Below, piece by piece: positions 1-9,074 of a DNA stretch of 46,620 nucleotides. The translations under genes and the position numbers were made by a program. Below the pieces are notes generated by a model. It saw only the letters and a program-made list of their open reading frames with translations, ran no database searches and was not told where the DNA came from. Origin of the DNA: Chitinophagales bacterium (GTDB lineage Bacteria; Bacteroidota; Bacteroidia; Chitinophagales; JADIYW01); contig JAIBAX010000035.1 in assembly GCA_019694955.1 (NCBI GenBank), positions 1 to 46,620 of the forward strand, written 5' to 3'. Numbering within the stretch: position 1 is the stretch's first letter; the number at the start of each line of letters is the position of its first letter.

Positions 1-386
1 TTAGTAGCAGTCATGCTTATGCAGCTGCCGGCACTTATTCTATTTGTTTAGAGCAAACAAATCAAGCGGGATGTAAGGGTGTGATTTGTAAAACGGTGAA
101 GATTGTAGAGAAACCACAGGCTTTTATACCTAGTGTTTTCTCACCGAATCAGGATGGTGTGAATGATGTATTATTTGTCTTGGGAGAGGAAATTGCAACG
201 GTAGAGATGAGGATTTATAATCGCTGGGGACAGTTGGTCTTCCAATCTTTCTCGAAAGGAGATGGCTGGGATGGCACTTATCAGGGTACATTGCAGAATG
301 TCGACATGTATATCTATGATGTTCAGGGAACCAATATGGATGGAAGAACATTTAACCTTAAAGGTATGGTTGCTTTGATAAAGTGA
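1..386 (+). CDS. C-terminal part of a T9SS type B sorted (gliding motility-associated) surface protein
   Basis: The open frame enters from the left edge (first full codon at base 3) and stops at TGA 384-386, so only the last ~127 residues are visible. The first ~35 residues (AAGTYSICLEQTNQAGCKG) look like the end of a PKD/Ig-like repeat. They are followed by the classic C-terminal block beginning FIPSVFSPNQDGVNDV, then RIYNRWGQLVF and a WDGTYQG segment, ending in LKGMVALIK. This is the type B sorting domain that directs Bacteroidetes proteins through the type IX secretion system to the cell surface. The function of the passenger region cannot be told because it lies outside the window. Confidence 0.9.
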   Translation, partial: SSSHAYAAAGTYSICLEQTNQAGCKGVICKTVKIVEKPQAFIPSVFSPNQDGVNDVLFVLGEEIATVEMRIYNRWGQLVFQSFSKGDGWDGTYQGTLQNVDMYIYDVQGTNMDGRTFNLKGMVALIK

Positions 387-461
387 GGGCGATAACTAAA
401 AGGAAAATATTTATTTATTGCATATTCGCAGAAAAGCATTAACTTTAATAAAAGGCACATT

Positions 462-1097
462 ATGGCATTAAGATTAGGTGATATCGTTCCGAATTTTTCG
501 GCAGAAACCACAGAAGGAATAATTGACTTTCACCAATGGATGGAAGACAAATGGATTGTATTATTTTCTCATCCCGCGGACTTCACACCTGTTTGCACGA
601 CAGAATTAGGTTATACGGCAAAACTAAAGCCGTCTTTTGAGCAAAGAAATGTAAAAGCAATAGCCTTAAGTATTGACCCGCTCGCCTCACATCACAGTTG
701 GATAAAAGACATTGAAGAGACGCAACAAATTACGATGAATTTTCCCATTATTGCAGATGAAGATAGGACAGTAGCAGAATTATACGACATGATTCATCCG
801 AATGAAACGGAAAAATTTACGGTACGATCTGTATTCATCATAGACAATCACAAGAAAATCAGGGCGATTATCACTTATCCCCCGTCTACAGGCAGAAATT
901 TTGATGAGATTCTTCGCGTTATTGATTCCTTACAATTAACAGCTAATTATAGTGTTGCGACACCCGTAAATTGGAAAAATGGCGAAGATGTTGTTATTGC
1001 TCCTACTATTTCAGATGAAGAGGCGGTCGTTAAATTTCCTAAAGGATTCAAGAAAATCAAGCCTTATTTAAGGATGACGCCGCAACCTAATAAATAA
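462..1097 (+). CDS. 1-Cys peroxiredoxin (AhpC/TSA superfamily, Prx6 type)
   Basis: A 211-residue cytosolic peroxiredoxin that reduces hydrogen peroxide and organic hydroperoxides. The peroxidatic site is plain: HPADFTPVCTTELG with Cys45 and the preceding TxxC residues. It is the only cysteine in the protein, so there is no resolving cysteine and recycling must use an outside thiol; this is what makes it the 1-Cys (Prx6) class. The long C-terminal extension after residue ~140 (PVNWKNGEDVVIAP, then KGFKKIKPYLRMT) is also typical of Prx6 rather than AhpC. Length matches the family. It stands alone, 75 bp after the T9SS protein, and converges on the DUF4291 gene with a shared hairpin between the two stops. 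Confidence 0.93.
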   Translation: MALRLGDIVPNFSAETTEGIIDFHQWMEDKWIVLFSHPADFTPVCTTELGYTAKLKPSFEQRNVKAIALSIDPLASHHSWIKDIEETQQITMNFPIIADEDRTVAELYDMIHPNETEKFTVRSVFIIDNHKKIRAIITYPPSTGRNFDEILRVIDSLQLTANYSVATPVNWKNGEDVVIAPTISDEEAVVKFPKGFKKIKPYLRMTPQPNK

Positions 1098-1138
1098 AGT
1101 GCTTCCATTAAAGTTATTCTATGGGTTTGCACTTTATT
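1093..1138. terminator. bidirectional terminator hairpin between convergent genes
   Basis: AATAAAGTGC (1093-1102) and GCACTTTATT (1129-1138) form a perfect 10-bp inverted repeat with a 26-nt loop. It overlaps the stop codons of both convergent genes and has A/T runs on the outer sides, so it can serve either strand. The loop is longer than in a standard intrinsic terminator, hence moderate confidence. Confidence 0.5.
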
Positions 1139-1727
1139 ATGAATGGCCAATAATTTCCCTAAGATGTTCACTAACAGGATAAATGTCTTCTTTAGGCATT
1201 AATGCCTTTGCAGTTTCCAAGTCTCCTTTCGCAATCATTTCCTGAATGACCTTACAGTGGTCGGTAATATCTTCTATTGAGTGGATCCATTCGTTCACAT
1301 ATTTTGGAACTGCGATTCCCGAAAGGCCAATTTGGATGCTTCTATAGGGCAAATTCATCAGATAAATATCCTTCTCGGGATCCCATTGTATTCTGACGGG
1401 AGTTTTCGCCATCAATTGTTTCCAGGTTTCATAAGAAGCGTATAGCTTTTCGTCGTAATGCGATAAACAAGAATTTTCCATCGCCCATTCAAACCCAGCC
1501 TTAGAGATACGTATCTTTAAGATATGCTCCTGTCCTTCTTTACCTCCCCAACCTGAACGATACATCATCCACAAGAAGGAAGGTTTTATCCATGTCATCC
1601 GCTCCAATTTAAAAGGAGCAACAAATTGCTGGTTTTCTACTGCGGGAAGTGCAATTTCTTTTCTATATGCCTGATAAACTACTATACTATCGTGATCATA
1701 AGAGGCTCTAATTTCTTTTTCTTTCAT
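1137..1727 (-). CDS. DUF4291 domain protein
   Basis: A 196-residue protein that matches DUF4291 along its whole length. Recognisable family blocks are IRASYDHDSIVVYQAYRKEI near the N-terminus, then FVAPFKLERMTWIKPSFLWM and MYRSGWGGKEGQE, and later GFEWAMENSCLSHYD and YRSIQIGLSG. There is no signal peptide or membrane segment, so it is cytosolic. The family is widespread but its function is not established to my knowledge; no catalytic role is claimed here. It lies 30 bp downstream of the XrtN-system VIT gene on the same strand and could be read through from it, though the family is not part of exosortase systems in general. Confidence 0.85.
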   Translation of the reverse strand: MKEKEIRASYDHDSIVVYQAYRKEIALPAVENQQFVAPFKLERMTWIKPSFLWMMYRSGWGGKEGQEHILKIRISKAGFEWAMENSCLSHYDEKLYASYETWKQLMAKTPVRIQWDPEKDIYLMNLPYRSIQIGLSGIAVPKYVNEWIHSIEDITDHCKVIQEMIAKGDLETAKALMPKEDIYPVSEHLREIIGHS

Positions 1728-1757
1728 AAGTTTTTTATGGGTGCAAAATTAGAATAT

Positions 1758-4544
1758 CTATCGCACAAATTTTATGCGTCGATAATTTAATAATAACACT
1801 AGAGACATAAATACTAACAAGTACAAGATTCCGGGCTCTGTCATTCCTTCAATTTCTTCTCCCACATCCATATTTTTGCTTGCCTTCAACACTTCCTTTT
1901 GCTTTCTCCTTAAAAATTCTTCTTGCATTTCATTTTCCAATACCATAAACATAGTATTGGATGACAAAACATTCGACTTAAAGCTCAATTGAATGCCCTT
2001 TAACCAGTTTTCTGCTGACTCTTTAGGATAAATTTGCTCTCTTTTTGCAATTTCAGCCAATTGAACACCCGCTTTCCATTTTTCTTCTAACTCTACCTGT
2101 TTGAATGCTTTTAGTTGCAATAAATTGGTGTATATATATGGTTTTACGGCATAAGGTAAGTAAACCGAAGCCATATTATTCCGTTTATAGACTCTACACA
2201 TCTTTGATGGAATAACCAGCGAAGTCAAGGTGTCCTTTTGGGTCGTTTTTAAAGATATTGCCAGCAATCTTTTATCAATAAGTTGATAAAAATTATCTTC
2301 ATCAGGAAGTAATTCCTGACAGAACGCAAATGATTTTAAGGAACGTATATTATCATCACTTATCACAACAATTTTAGGGCTAAAATCACCTCTTTGCATG
2401 TGCATAAACAAAGTCTTCCCGATGCTATAATCTATATTACATCCTCCTTCAAACTCATATGTTTTGACGGCATTCACCCAATCATGCGTAGCGATATTTT
2501 CATATTTCCAATTCTGAAAAGCCATTTCAAAATCATCATCAATCTTGTTGGCAGACATAAATGCTTGAATTTTTTTAATGATTTCAGTTCTTTCAGCCAA
2601 ATTATTCTTACTAGCATCTATGATGAAATAATAGAATGGTTTTCTTTGAATAGTATCTAATTTACCTACAGCAGATTCCGAAAAGAACAATGAACATCCT
2701 TCCTTCTCGATAACAGGATTTGAAGCATTCGCATTTATAATAACTTTTCTTTCGCCAATACTCATTTCCACACGGTCTTTGTGTATTAGGGTAAAACCAG
2801 TATATCTTCGCTCCTTATCCCAAAACGGAAAAACCTTCAGCTCAAGTTTATTGCGATCTTTATAGGATAATATTCCAGGGTCTTCATTTTCATTTACAAT
2901 TTGATTATAAATCCATGTGGCTGTTCTCTTTTCGGCTAATATGCCCTTTTTAAATTTATCGCCTACCTTCAAGTAATAATCAGCAATGTAAACGCCATCA
3001 GGTATATCCAATTCGGTTTGAAATTCCACCGTTCTATCTTCTAAACTACGCAAAACCAGGTGAACGGTTGACAAATAAACGTGTTCTTTAGGGTCATATT
3101 TGGTCTCAACATTGATGCTATCTACTACAATGTCTTCTTCTTTTGGTAGTGAGGCTTTTTTGTTGTTGAGGTTATACTCAGTTTCTCCTTCGAAAATATG
3201 CTCCAACTGACCAATTTTTGCATCTGAAAGCATCAGGTTATCATAAACGATTCGTTTATATACGTTGGAGAGATAGGGTGTATAGTTGAAAATTCCGTCC
3301 TCAGCGAAATTACTATCTAAATTTTTAAACCGCTTTATTTTGCTTACCTGTCGTGAAGCGAACTTTCTTGAAAAACCTGTTTCCGCATCTGCATAATCTG
3401 GAGAATAGACATAGTCCAGTAATTTATCAAGTCTATAACGGTCAAATTTATACTGTATTACAACCAATAGAGGAATGACCAAGAACCCGCATATGGCCAC
3501 CAGCTGCAATCTTCTTTGAGAGAAATTTATTTTTAGTGTTCTATAATCATTCAGTAAATCCTTCCCTTGAAAAAAGAATAAGAGCAGTGGTGTAAGGGTA
3601 ATGAAACCTAAGCCAAAAGCCAATATAAATATAACTGATAATGGCAAAAATGGAAGAAAAACAATGAAGAAATAAACAATATAGGTAAATGTTATACATC
3701 GCAGTGCAAATAGAAAAAGCTTAGTGCGCTTATCTTCTACCTCACCTATACAAAACAACACGCCATTTAAAACTGCCAGAATATAGAACCAAGCATTTGA
3801 AAAATTGCCAAATATTCCTGAATCAAGAGAAAATCTTCCGCCAAAAAGAACCCCTTGATTAATTAACAACCCAAGTATTGGAAATACAATTCCCAATATT
3901 GCCTTAAAAATGATTGCGTACTTTTTAAAGAATCTATTTTCTCTATTGGAAATTATAATGATAAATCTAATGACAAAAAATAGGAAAAGTGTAAAAGTCA
4001 GGCAGAATAAGAAGTACCCTAACTTCTCCCCTACATATTGGTCAAATTGATCAAAGGCCAGAATACCCAAGTAGGATAACAGCGGTATCAAAGCAGCAAA
4101 AAACAAATTGACATATGGATTGCTTTTCTTCTCCATATTGGTAACAGAAATGGCGAAACTTAATAACAATATGAATATCGTCGGCGTCAATAAAGAGAGT
4201 GCATAAAATTCTATATTTTCTATTAGCATCCATCTTGGGATATCCCATGGAAACAGATCTTCTCCATGTTCAAAATAATAGAAACAAAAAATTAGGTAAA
4301 TGGGAAAGAAAAGGATCGGATAAAATATAGATATTCTCTTTCGATGAATAAAAAAAGCGATACAAGCAAAATTAAGAATGCTAATTGTTCCCAGAACAAC
4401 TGCAAACATCTTCCATGCTTTTAACGACTCTTGATTTAGTTCCGTGTCTATTAGTGTATATGCCTCTAACAAGATGGCAAATAATAGCAACATAGGAAAT
4501 ACGGTTGACAGCAATAACCATTTAGGGTTGAGGGATTTTTTCAT
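1758..4544 (-). CDS. XrtN-system VIT domain protein (multi-pass membrane, exosortase target)
   Basis: About 928 residues from the ATG at 4544 (MKKSLNPKWLL); the frame can be extended to 4646 but that lies deep inside the XrtN gene, so the 4544 start, overlapping the XrtN end by 23 bp, is preferred. Residues 1 to ~385 hold about ten hydrophobic segments. A VIT-like domain follows at ~505-595 (VEFQTELDIPDGVYIADYYL), then a VWA-like domain at ~635-770 whose metal site is imperfect (DASKN instead of DxSxS). The C-terminus (TEPG, a hydrophobic stretch LYLLVFMSLVLLLNY, then RRIKFVR) is a tripartite PEP-CTERM-like sorting signal. In the known XrtN system this protein is the sole dedicated partner of exosortase N. 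Its biological role is unknown. Confidence 0.85.
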   Translation of the reverse strand: MKKSLNPKWLLLSTVFPMLLLFAILLEAYTLIDTELNQESLKAWKMFAVVLGTISILNFACIAFFIHRKRISIFYPILFFPIYLIFCFYYFEHGEDLFPWDIPRWMLIENIEFYALSLLTPTIFILLLSFAISVTNMEKKSNPYVNLFFAALIPLLSYLGILAFDQFDQYVGEKLGYFLFCLTFTLFLFFVIRFIIIISNRENRFFKKYAIIFKAILGIVFPILGLLINQGVLFGGRFSLDSGIFGNFSNAWFYILAVLNGVLFCIGEVEDKRTKLFLFALRCITFTYIVYFFIVFLPFLPLSVIFILAFGLGFITLTPLLLFFFQGKDLLNDYRTLKINFSQRRLQLVAICGFLVIPLLVVIQYKFDRYRLDKLLDYVYSPDYADAETGFSRKFASRQVSKIKRFKNLDSNFAEDGIFNYTPYLSNVYKRIVYDNLMLSDAKIGQLEHIFEGETEYNLNNKKASLPKEEDIVVDSINVETKYDPKEHVYLSTVHLVLRSLEDRTVEFQTELDIPDGVYIADYYLKVGDKFKKGILAEKRTATWIYNQIVNENEDPGILSYKDRNKLELKVFPFWDKERRYTGFTLIHKDRVEMSIGERKVIINANASNPVIEKEGCSLFFSESAVGKLDTIQRKPFYYFIIDASKNNLAERTEIIKKIQAFMSANKIDDDFEMAFQNWKYENIATHDWVNAVKTYEFEGGCNIDYSIGKTLFMHMQRGDFSPKIVVISDDNIRSLKSFAFCQELLPDEDNFYQLIDKRLLAISLKTTQKDTLTSLVIPSKMCRVYKRNNMASVYLPYAVKPYIYTNLLQLKAFKQVELEEKWKAGVQLAEIAKREQIYPKESAENWLKGIQLSFKSNVLSSNTMFMVLENEMQEEFLRRKQKEVLKASKNMDVGEEIEGMTEPGILYLLVFMSLVLLLNYRRIKFVR

Positions 4545-5061
4545 AAATATTATTTTTAAAGATTTGTTGAGCAATATGAGAAAATAGAATAATAGATCCA
4601 ATAAAAATGATAGCACCCAGTGTTTGATGAGCAAATCCTGTATCAAACAATCCTGGAATAATATTTGATTTTTTCATTATTATAGACGAAGCTACCCGCA
4701 TAAAATTCATTGAAAAAGCAAACAGCAATGTTGCAATAATAGATAGAGGAAGCCCCACTAAAAAAATACCTATTGGTTTGGATTGACAACTCCAAAAGTA
4801 TGCAAGTGCACTCAACAAAATAACATAAAGATTGAATCCCGCACAACCGCTTACTATACTTATTCCCAGTTCTTCGAATACATAACCGTTACTGAAGCTA
4901 TAGATATATGGCACACTAAAAAGAGCGGTAATTAAAATGGCAATTGGCTTAATAAAAAGCATCACTAGATTTTCTGAAAAGATGAGGTAATGCTCTTTAT
5001 AAAAGTATAAAACGCAGAAGGTGATAACAAACACAATAACTGCCCTAATTTCTAACCGCAC
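4522..5061 (-). CDS. xrtN: exosortase N (XrtN)
   Basis: A 179-residue integral membrane protein of the exosortase/archaeosortase superfamily, which cleaves and processes C-terminal sorting signals at the inner membrane. The three catalytic positions are visible: Cys73 in SGCAGFNLY, Arg122 in NFMRVASS and His145 in GFAHQTLG, each next to a hydrophobic helix. It holds only the core of the superfamily without the large extra domains of EpsI-type enzymes. The frame starts with GTG at 5059-5061; an in-frame stop lies four codons upstream (5071-5073), so no longer start exists. An ATG sits in another frame just across an A8 tract (see findings). The gene overlaps its VIT partner by 23 bp, so the two are translationally linked. 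Confidence 0.87.
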   Translation of the reverse strand: MRLEIRAVIVFVITFCVLYFYKEHYLIFSENLVMLFIKPIAILITALFSVPYIYSFSNGYVFEELGISIVSGCAGFNLYVILLSALAYFWSCQSKPIGIFLVGLPLSIIATLLFAFSMNFMRVASSIIMKKSNIIPGLFDTGFAHQTLGAIIFIGSIILFSHIAQQIFKNNIYEKIPQP

Positions 5062-5122
5062 GATTTTTTTTCATCAAAACTAACGATTGTATCAAAACAA
5101 TTCCGTTAAAAATGGTTATTGT

Positions 5123-5572
5123 CTACTCCCGAACCATATCATAATGTAAAATACCATCCCAATCATAAGGTTTGGTAATTGGGACGAAGCCGAACTTGCC
5201 GTAAAAATTCTTCAAATATGCTTGTGCCGCAATCTTTATTTTCTGATGTCCACTTTTTGCGAATAGCTGTTTCAAAGTCTCATTCATCAATTCATCGGCG
5301 AGTCCCTTGCCACGAAGATATTTTTGTATCACCACTCGCCCCAAAGAAGCTTCTGCATAACGCACACCGGGAGTAAAAAATCTGGAATATCCAATCAACG
5401 TTCCTTCCTCATCTTTCATTTGAATATGAAAAGCCTCTATATCATAACCATCCAATTCATCGTAGATACAGGTTTGCTCCACAACGAATACATCAAAGCG
5501 AAGTTTCAGTATGGCATACAACTCTGTTACCGTTAATTCTTGAAAAGATTTTACTTCAAACTTAATTTGCAT
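5123..5572 (-). CDS. ElaA-like GNAT family N-acetyltransferase
   Basis: A 149-residue single-domain GNAT protein close to Escherichia coli ElaA. Family blocks seen are the N-terminal LYAILKLRFDVFVVEQTCIY, the DELDGYD segment, and the acetyl-CoA-binding pyrophosphate loop VVIQKYLRGKGLADELM (the Q/RxxGxG/A pattern) at about residues 95-112. It probably transfers an acetyl group from acetyl-CoA to a small molecule or protein; the substrate of ElaA proteins is not settled. It starts 3 bp after the hisS stop and is the last gene of the gpmI-lipoprotein-hisS-elaA operon. Confidence 0.88.
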   Translation of the reverse strand: MQIKFEVKSFQELTVTELYAILKLRFDVFVVEQTCIYDELDGYDIEAFHIQMKDEEGTLIGYSRFFTPGVRYAEASLGRVVIQKYLRGKGLADELMNETLKQLFAKSGHQKIKIAAQAYLKNFYGKFGFVPITKPYDWDGILHYDMVRE

Positions 5573-5575
5573 GCA

Positions 5576-6880
5576 TTATTTATTTATTTCTCTTTCAATC
5601 TCTTCCAACCCGATGATGACTTGCTCCCCCGTTCTCATATCTTTAAGAGATACTTTTCCTTGTCGTAGTTCATCCTCACCTAAAATGAGTACATATTGTA
5701 TATTTTGTTTATCTGCATATGCAAATTGCTTTTTCATTTTAACTTGTTCGGGATAAAACTCCGTGCATACACCGATAGACCGCAACTGAGCGACTAATTG
5801 CAGGCATGGTATGACAGTTGCCTCGCTAAAATTAGCCACCAATACTTGTGTAGACGTCTTCATGGGCACCAACATTTCAAGCTGCTCCATGGCTGTATAA
5901 ATCCTATCTAGCCCAAGGGTTGTACCTACGGCAGGCATACTTTTTCCGGTAAAAGTGCCAATTAGGTTATCATATCTGCCACCACCTGTTAAACTTCCGA
6001 TATGTGGATGATTCGGCAATTTCGTCTCAAAAATAGGTCCCGTATAATAATCAAGTCCTCTTGCTAAGCTTAAATCAAACGTATAATTAGCAGCATCCAC
6101 ACCCATGCATTCGAGATAAGTGAACATATCTTCCAGTTCCCGGATACCCTCTAATGCCTCCGGTATAGCAGCAAATGCACTCGATAGAGAGGAGAGTGAA
6201 ATCTCGCTTTTTGTAAGCAATGTCTCCGCTGTTTTGATAGCATCATTGGAAATACCTTTTTCTAGAAGTTCTTTGGCTACTTCTTCCCAACTTATTTTAT
6301 CTAATTTATCTATTGAGCGGCATACCTCTCCTGTCATATCTGGTGATAATCCAAGATACTGTGTTAGTCCGTTCAATATTTTCCTGTTGTTGATTTTTAT
6401 GACGAATTCATTGAATCCCAACATCTTCAATACTTCGTAGGTAATCGCCACCAATTCCGCATCTACCACGATAGAACTGGTTCCGACTACATCGCAATCG
6501 CATTGCACGAACTCGCGAAACCTACCTTGATGTGGTTGCGGTCTGTCGGCACGCCACACAGGTTGAATCTGATATCGCTTAAAAGGCACTGCTAGGTGAG
6601 GATTCATCGCCACCACCCTAGAAAAAGGAACGGTCAGGTCATAGTGTAGCGCAGCTGCATCCTTTGTTCCAGTTTTATAATCCAATCTATAAATCAACCG
6701 ATCGGCATCTTCGCCATACTTTCCGGTAAGCACATCCAAATATTCTATGGCAGGTGTTTCCATTGGAGCGAAACCATATTTTTTAAACACATTGCGCATA
6801 ATTTGTGTAATGCGCTCACGGTGCAGCATTTGCTCCGGCAGGAAGTCTCTAGCACCTTTAAAAGTCCTTGCGTTAATCAT
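5576..6880 (-). CDS. hisS: histidine-tRNA ligase
   Basis: A 434-residue class II aminoacyl-tRNA synthetase that charges tRNA-His. The sequence shows FKGARDFLPEQM at the start, motif 2 with RYQIQPVWRADRPQPHQGRF, the histidine-specific LARGLDYYTGPIFE (HisA) segment at about 260-273, and motif 3 GGGRYDNLIGTF followed by GTTLGLDRI. The C-terminal anticodon-binding domain (VLVANFSEATVIPCLQLVAQ onward, then ILGEDELRQGKVSLKDM) is complete. Length fits the family. The ATG at 6880 overlaps the lipoprotein stop codon by one base, and the downstream acetyltransferase starts 3 bp after its stop, so it sits in the middle of an operon. Confidence 0.97.
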   Translation of the reverse strand: MINARTFKGARDFLPEQMLHRERITQIMRNVFKKYGFAPMETPAIEYLDVLTGKYGEDADRLIYRLDYKTGTKDAAALHYDLTVPFSRVVAMNPHLAVPFKRYQIQPVWRADRPQPHQGRFREFVQCDCDVVGTSSIVVDAELVAITYEVLKMLGFNEFVIKINNRKILNGLTQYLGLSPDMTGEVCRSIDKLDKISWEEVAKELLEKGISNDAIKTAETLLTKSEISLSSLSSAFAAIPEALEGIRELEDMFTYLECMGVDAANYTFDLSLARGLDYYTGPIFETKLPNHPHIGSLTGGGRYDNLIGTFTGKSMPAVGTTLGLDRIYTAMEQLEMLVPMKTSTQVLVANFSEATVIPCLQLVAQLRSIGVCTEFYPEQVKMKKQFAYADKQNIQYVLILGEDELRQGKVSLKDMRTGEQVIIGLEEIEREINK

Positions 6881-7449
6881 TATTTCTTGTTAATAAAATT
6901 TGCTGTAACGTATATTTCGTGATTGGACATGAATAATGCTCTTTGAAAACTTTTCATGGAATATCCGCGCTTGGGTTCATAGGTGTATTCTTGTTCTGTT
7001 TGAGACAATAAGTTCTTTCTTCCAGTTTTTATATTTAAAACTATGACATGATTTAAACTATCCTTTTCTACCGCAACAGATTTTAAAGCTATCTTATCAT
7101 CATTCATCCGATAAGTTTCCAAGGTATTTCCCGCAGATGTTTGTCCTTTTGTAACCGTTATTTTTTCTTGCCATGCCGGGTTATTCAAGTCATTTTTAAA
7201 AAGAATACCCAATTCTTTCTTCCACGACACACTATCGAACACCATAGAAACGGCCTCTTCCTTTCCATCTATTATCAATTTTTTTTCTACAGAAATGGGG
7301 GCAATATGAATTTTTTCATATTCTTGCCTTCCGAAATCCGATAAGCTGAAATTATTCTTAGATATGGTTGAATCAGAAGGATGCTGCATATTACAGGCAA
7401 CTACCACAATGATTACGAATCCAAATAAATACTTACTCAATTGCTTCAT
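6880..7449 (-). CDS. hypothetical lipoprotein in the hisS operon
   Basis: A 189-residue protein with a lipoprotein signal: KQLSKYLFGFVIIVVVACN, with the lipobox cysteine at residue 19. After it comes a soluble domain rich in charged and beta-prone residues (KKLIIDGKEEAVSMVFDSVSW, later TYRMNDDKIALKSVAVEKD) that I do not recognise as a named family. It would be anchored in the membrane facing the periplasm or outside. Its start overlaps the end of gpmI by 17 bp and its stop touches hisS, so it is translated as part of that operon although the neighbours are housekeeping enzymes. No function is proposed. Confidence 0.8.
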   Translation of the reverse strand: MKQLSKYLFGFVIIVVVACNMQHPSDSTISKNNFSLSDFGRQEYEKIHIAPISVEKKLIIDGKEEAVSMVFDSVSWKKELGILFKNDLNNPAWQEKITVTKGQTSAGNTLETYRMNDDKIALKSVAVEKDSLNHVIVLNIKTGRKNLLSQTEQEYTYEPKRGYSMKSFQRALFMSNHEIYVTANFINKK

Positions 7450-8983
7450 ATACGCTTTCTACTAAAACATTTCCATTCATTTCTTCAGGAACTTCCAAGC
7501 CCATTATTGTTAAAATAGTGGGTGCTAAATCTGCCAATTTCCCGGTTTTTATGCTAAATGACGTTTCCTTTTCTATTAAAAATAAGGGTACGGGATTTTT
7601 AGAATGTGCTGTGTTGGGTGAGTCATCTGCATTAAGCATTACATCCGCATTCCCGTGATCTGCCGTAACCAAAATAGTATAATCATAGGCCAGCGCCTGC
7701 TCTACTACCGACTTAACACAAGCATCCACAGTTTCTGCGGCTTTTACGGCTGCCGAAAACACGCCGGTATGTCCCACCATATCCGTATTTGCGAAATTGA
7801 GACAAATAAAATCCGGCTGTGTAGCAACAATTTTTTCTACAACAGCATCTCTCACACTATTGGCACTCATTTCAGGCTGCAAATCATATGTTGCTACTTT
7901 AGGTGAGGGAATCATTACCCTATCCTCATTAGCAAAAGGTTGCTCCCGTCCTCCGGAAAAGAAGAAAGTAACATGTGGATACTTCTCTGTTTCAGCGATG
8001 CGCAATTGCGAAAGACCATTCTTTGCAACAACCTCCCCTAAAGTCATATTCAAATGATCCTTTTCAAACACCACTTTTATATTCCTAAATTGTTCGTCAT
8101 AACTTGTCATGGTAACATAATACAGCGGCAGTGGTTTCATATCGAATGCTGCGTGTTCTTTTTGTGTCAACACTTCTGTAATTTCGCGACACCTGTCAGT
8201 GCGAAAATTAAAGCAGATTACCACATCACCTTCTTTAATAGCAGCAAGCGGTTTGCCATCTTTATCTACCTGTATCACTGGCTTTATAAACTCATCTGTT
8301 TCTCCTTCCTGATATTTGTCTTCAATCGTTTTAATAATATTATTTGTCGGAAGACCTTTGCCATGTATCAATAAATCATATGCCAATTTAATGCGCTCCC
8401 ATCGCTTATCTCTATCCATTGCATAATACCTGCCTATTACGCCTGCTATTTTTGCTGAGTGCTTTTCACAATGCTGCTGCAAGTCCTCAAGAAATGCCTT
8501 GCCACTATTTGGATCAGTATCCCGTCCATCAGTACATGCCCACACATAAGAAACATCGACCCCAGTTTCCTTGGCCATCGTAACCAAAGCCTTCAAATGA
8601 TTGATATGTGAGTGAATACCACCGTCAGAAACCAGACCAACGAAATGAATAGCCTTTTTAGCTTCTTTTGCAAACTTAAAGGTTTCTACCAGCGTTTTAT
8701 TCTGAAAGAATACACCACTATCAATAGATCTATTAATTTTTAATAATTCCTGATAAATAACCCTGCCTGCGCCGATATTCATATGTCCAACCTCGGAGTT
8801 ACCCATCTGATCATCCGGTAAACCCACATGCTCACCATGTGTCAACAAGGTTGTATTTGGGCAAGTTTTATAGAGGCTATCAATAAATGGCGTCTGTGCC
8901 GCTTCGATGGCACTCACATGAGTATTTTTATTAATACCCCAACCATCCATTATGATTAATATAGTTTTCCGCACTGGGTGCAT
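7433..8983 (-). CDS. gpmI: 2,3-bisphosphoglycerate-independent phosphoglycerate mutase
   Basis: A 516-residue cofactor-independent, Mn-dependent mutase of the alkaline phosphatase superfamily that interconverts 3- and 2-phosphoglycerate in glycolysis. Seen directly: the metal-binding start ILIIMDGWGIN (Asp13), the nucleophile loop GLPDDQMGNSEVGHMNIGAG with Ser63, the WACTDGRDTDP substrate block, GRYYAMDRDKRWER, and the C-terminal metal site ADHGNADVM. Length is normal for the family. It is the first gene of the minus-strand operon with the lipoprotein, hisS and elaA-like genes, and it is divergent from DUF4783-nadC with a 91-bp promoter region between. Confidence 0.97.
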   Translation of the reverse strand: MHPVRKTILIIMDGWGINKNTHVSAIEAAQTPFIDSLYKTCPNTTLLTHGEHVGLPDDQMGNSEVGHMNIGAGRVIYQELLKINRSIDSGVFFQNKTLVETFKFAKEAKKAIHFVGLVSDGGIHSHINHLKALVTMAKETGVDVSYVWACTDGRDTDPNSGKAFLEDLQQHCEKHSAKIAGVIGRYYAMDRDKRWERIKLAYDLLIHGKGLPTNNIIKTIEDKYQEGETDEFIKPVIQVDKDGKPLAAIKEGDVVICFNFRTDRCREITEVLTQKEHAAFDMKPLPLYYVTMTSYDEQFRNIKVVFEKDHLNMTLGEVVAKNGLSQLRIAETEKYPHVTFFFSGGREQPFANEDRVMIPSPKVATYDLQPEMSANSVRDAVVEKIVATQPDFICLNFANTDMVGHTGVFSAAVKAAETVDACVKSVVEQALAYDYTILVTADHGNADVMLNADDSPNTAHSKNPVPLFLIEKETSFSIKTGKLADLAPTILTIMGLEVPEEMNGNVLVESVYEAIE

Positions 8984-9014
8984 ATTTTTTTTAATTTTTT
9001 GTTAATAACAATAT

Positions 9015-9022
9015 TACCTTTG
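9015..9022 (+). promoter_or_regulatory. candidate Bacteroidetes -7 box for DUF4783-nadC
   Basis: TACCTTTG matches the Bacteroidetes -7 consensus TAnnTTTG and lies 53 bp before the DUF4783 start in the divergent gap. No well-spaced -33 TTTG was found: the nearest TTG ends only 13 bp upstream, so the assignment is tentative. Confidence 0.4.
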
Positions 9023-9074
9023 CATATAGTTTGGCACAAATTGTGCTGTAAAGTTAATGCGAAAATAAACAATT

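Noticed and set aside
1137..1727. DUF4291 as part of the exosortase system
   Set aside because: It is close to and on the same strand as the VIT gene, but the family occurs widely without exosortases and has no sorting signal.
4545..4646. Upstream extension of the VIT protein
   Set aside because: It would add 34 codons inside the xrtN catalytic region; the internal ATG at 4544 gives a normal short overlap and a sensible membrane start.
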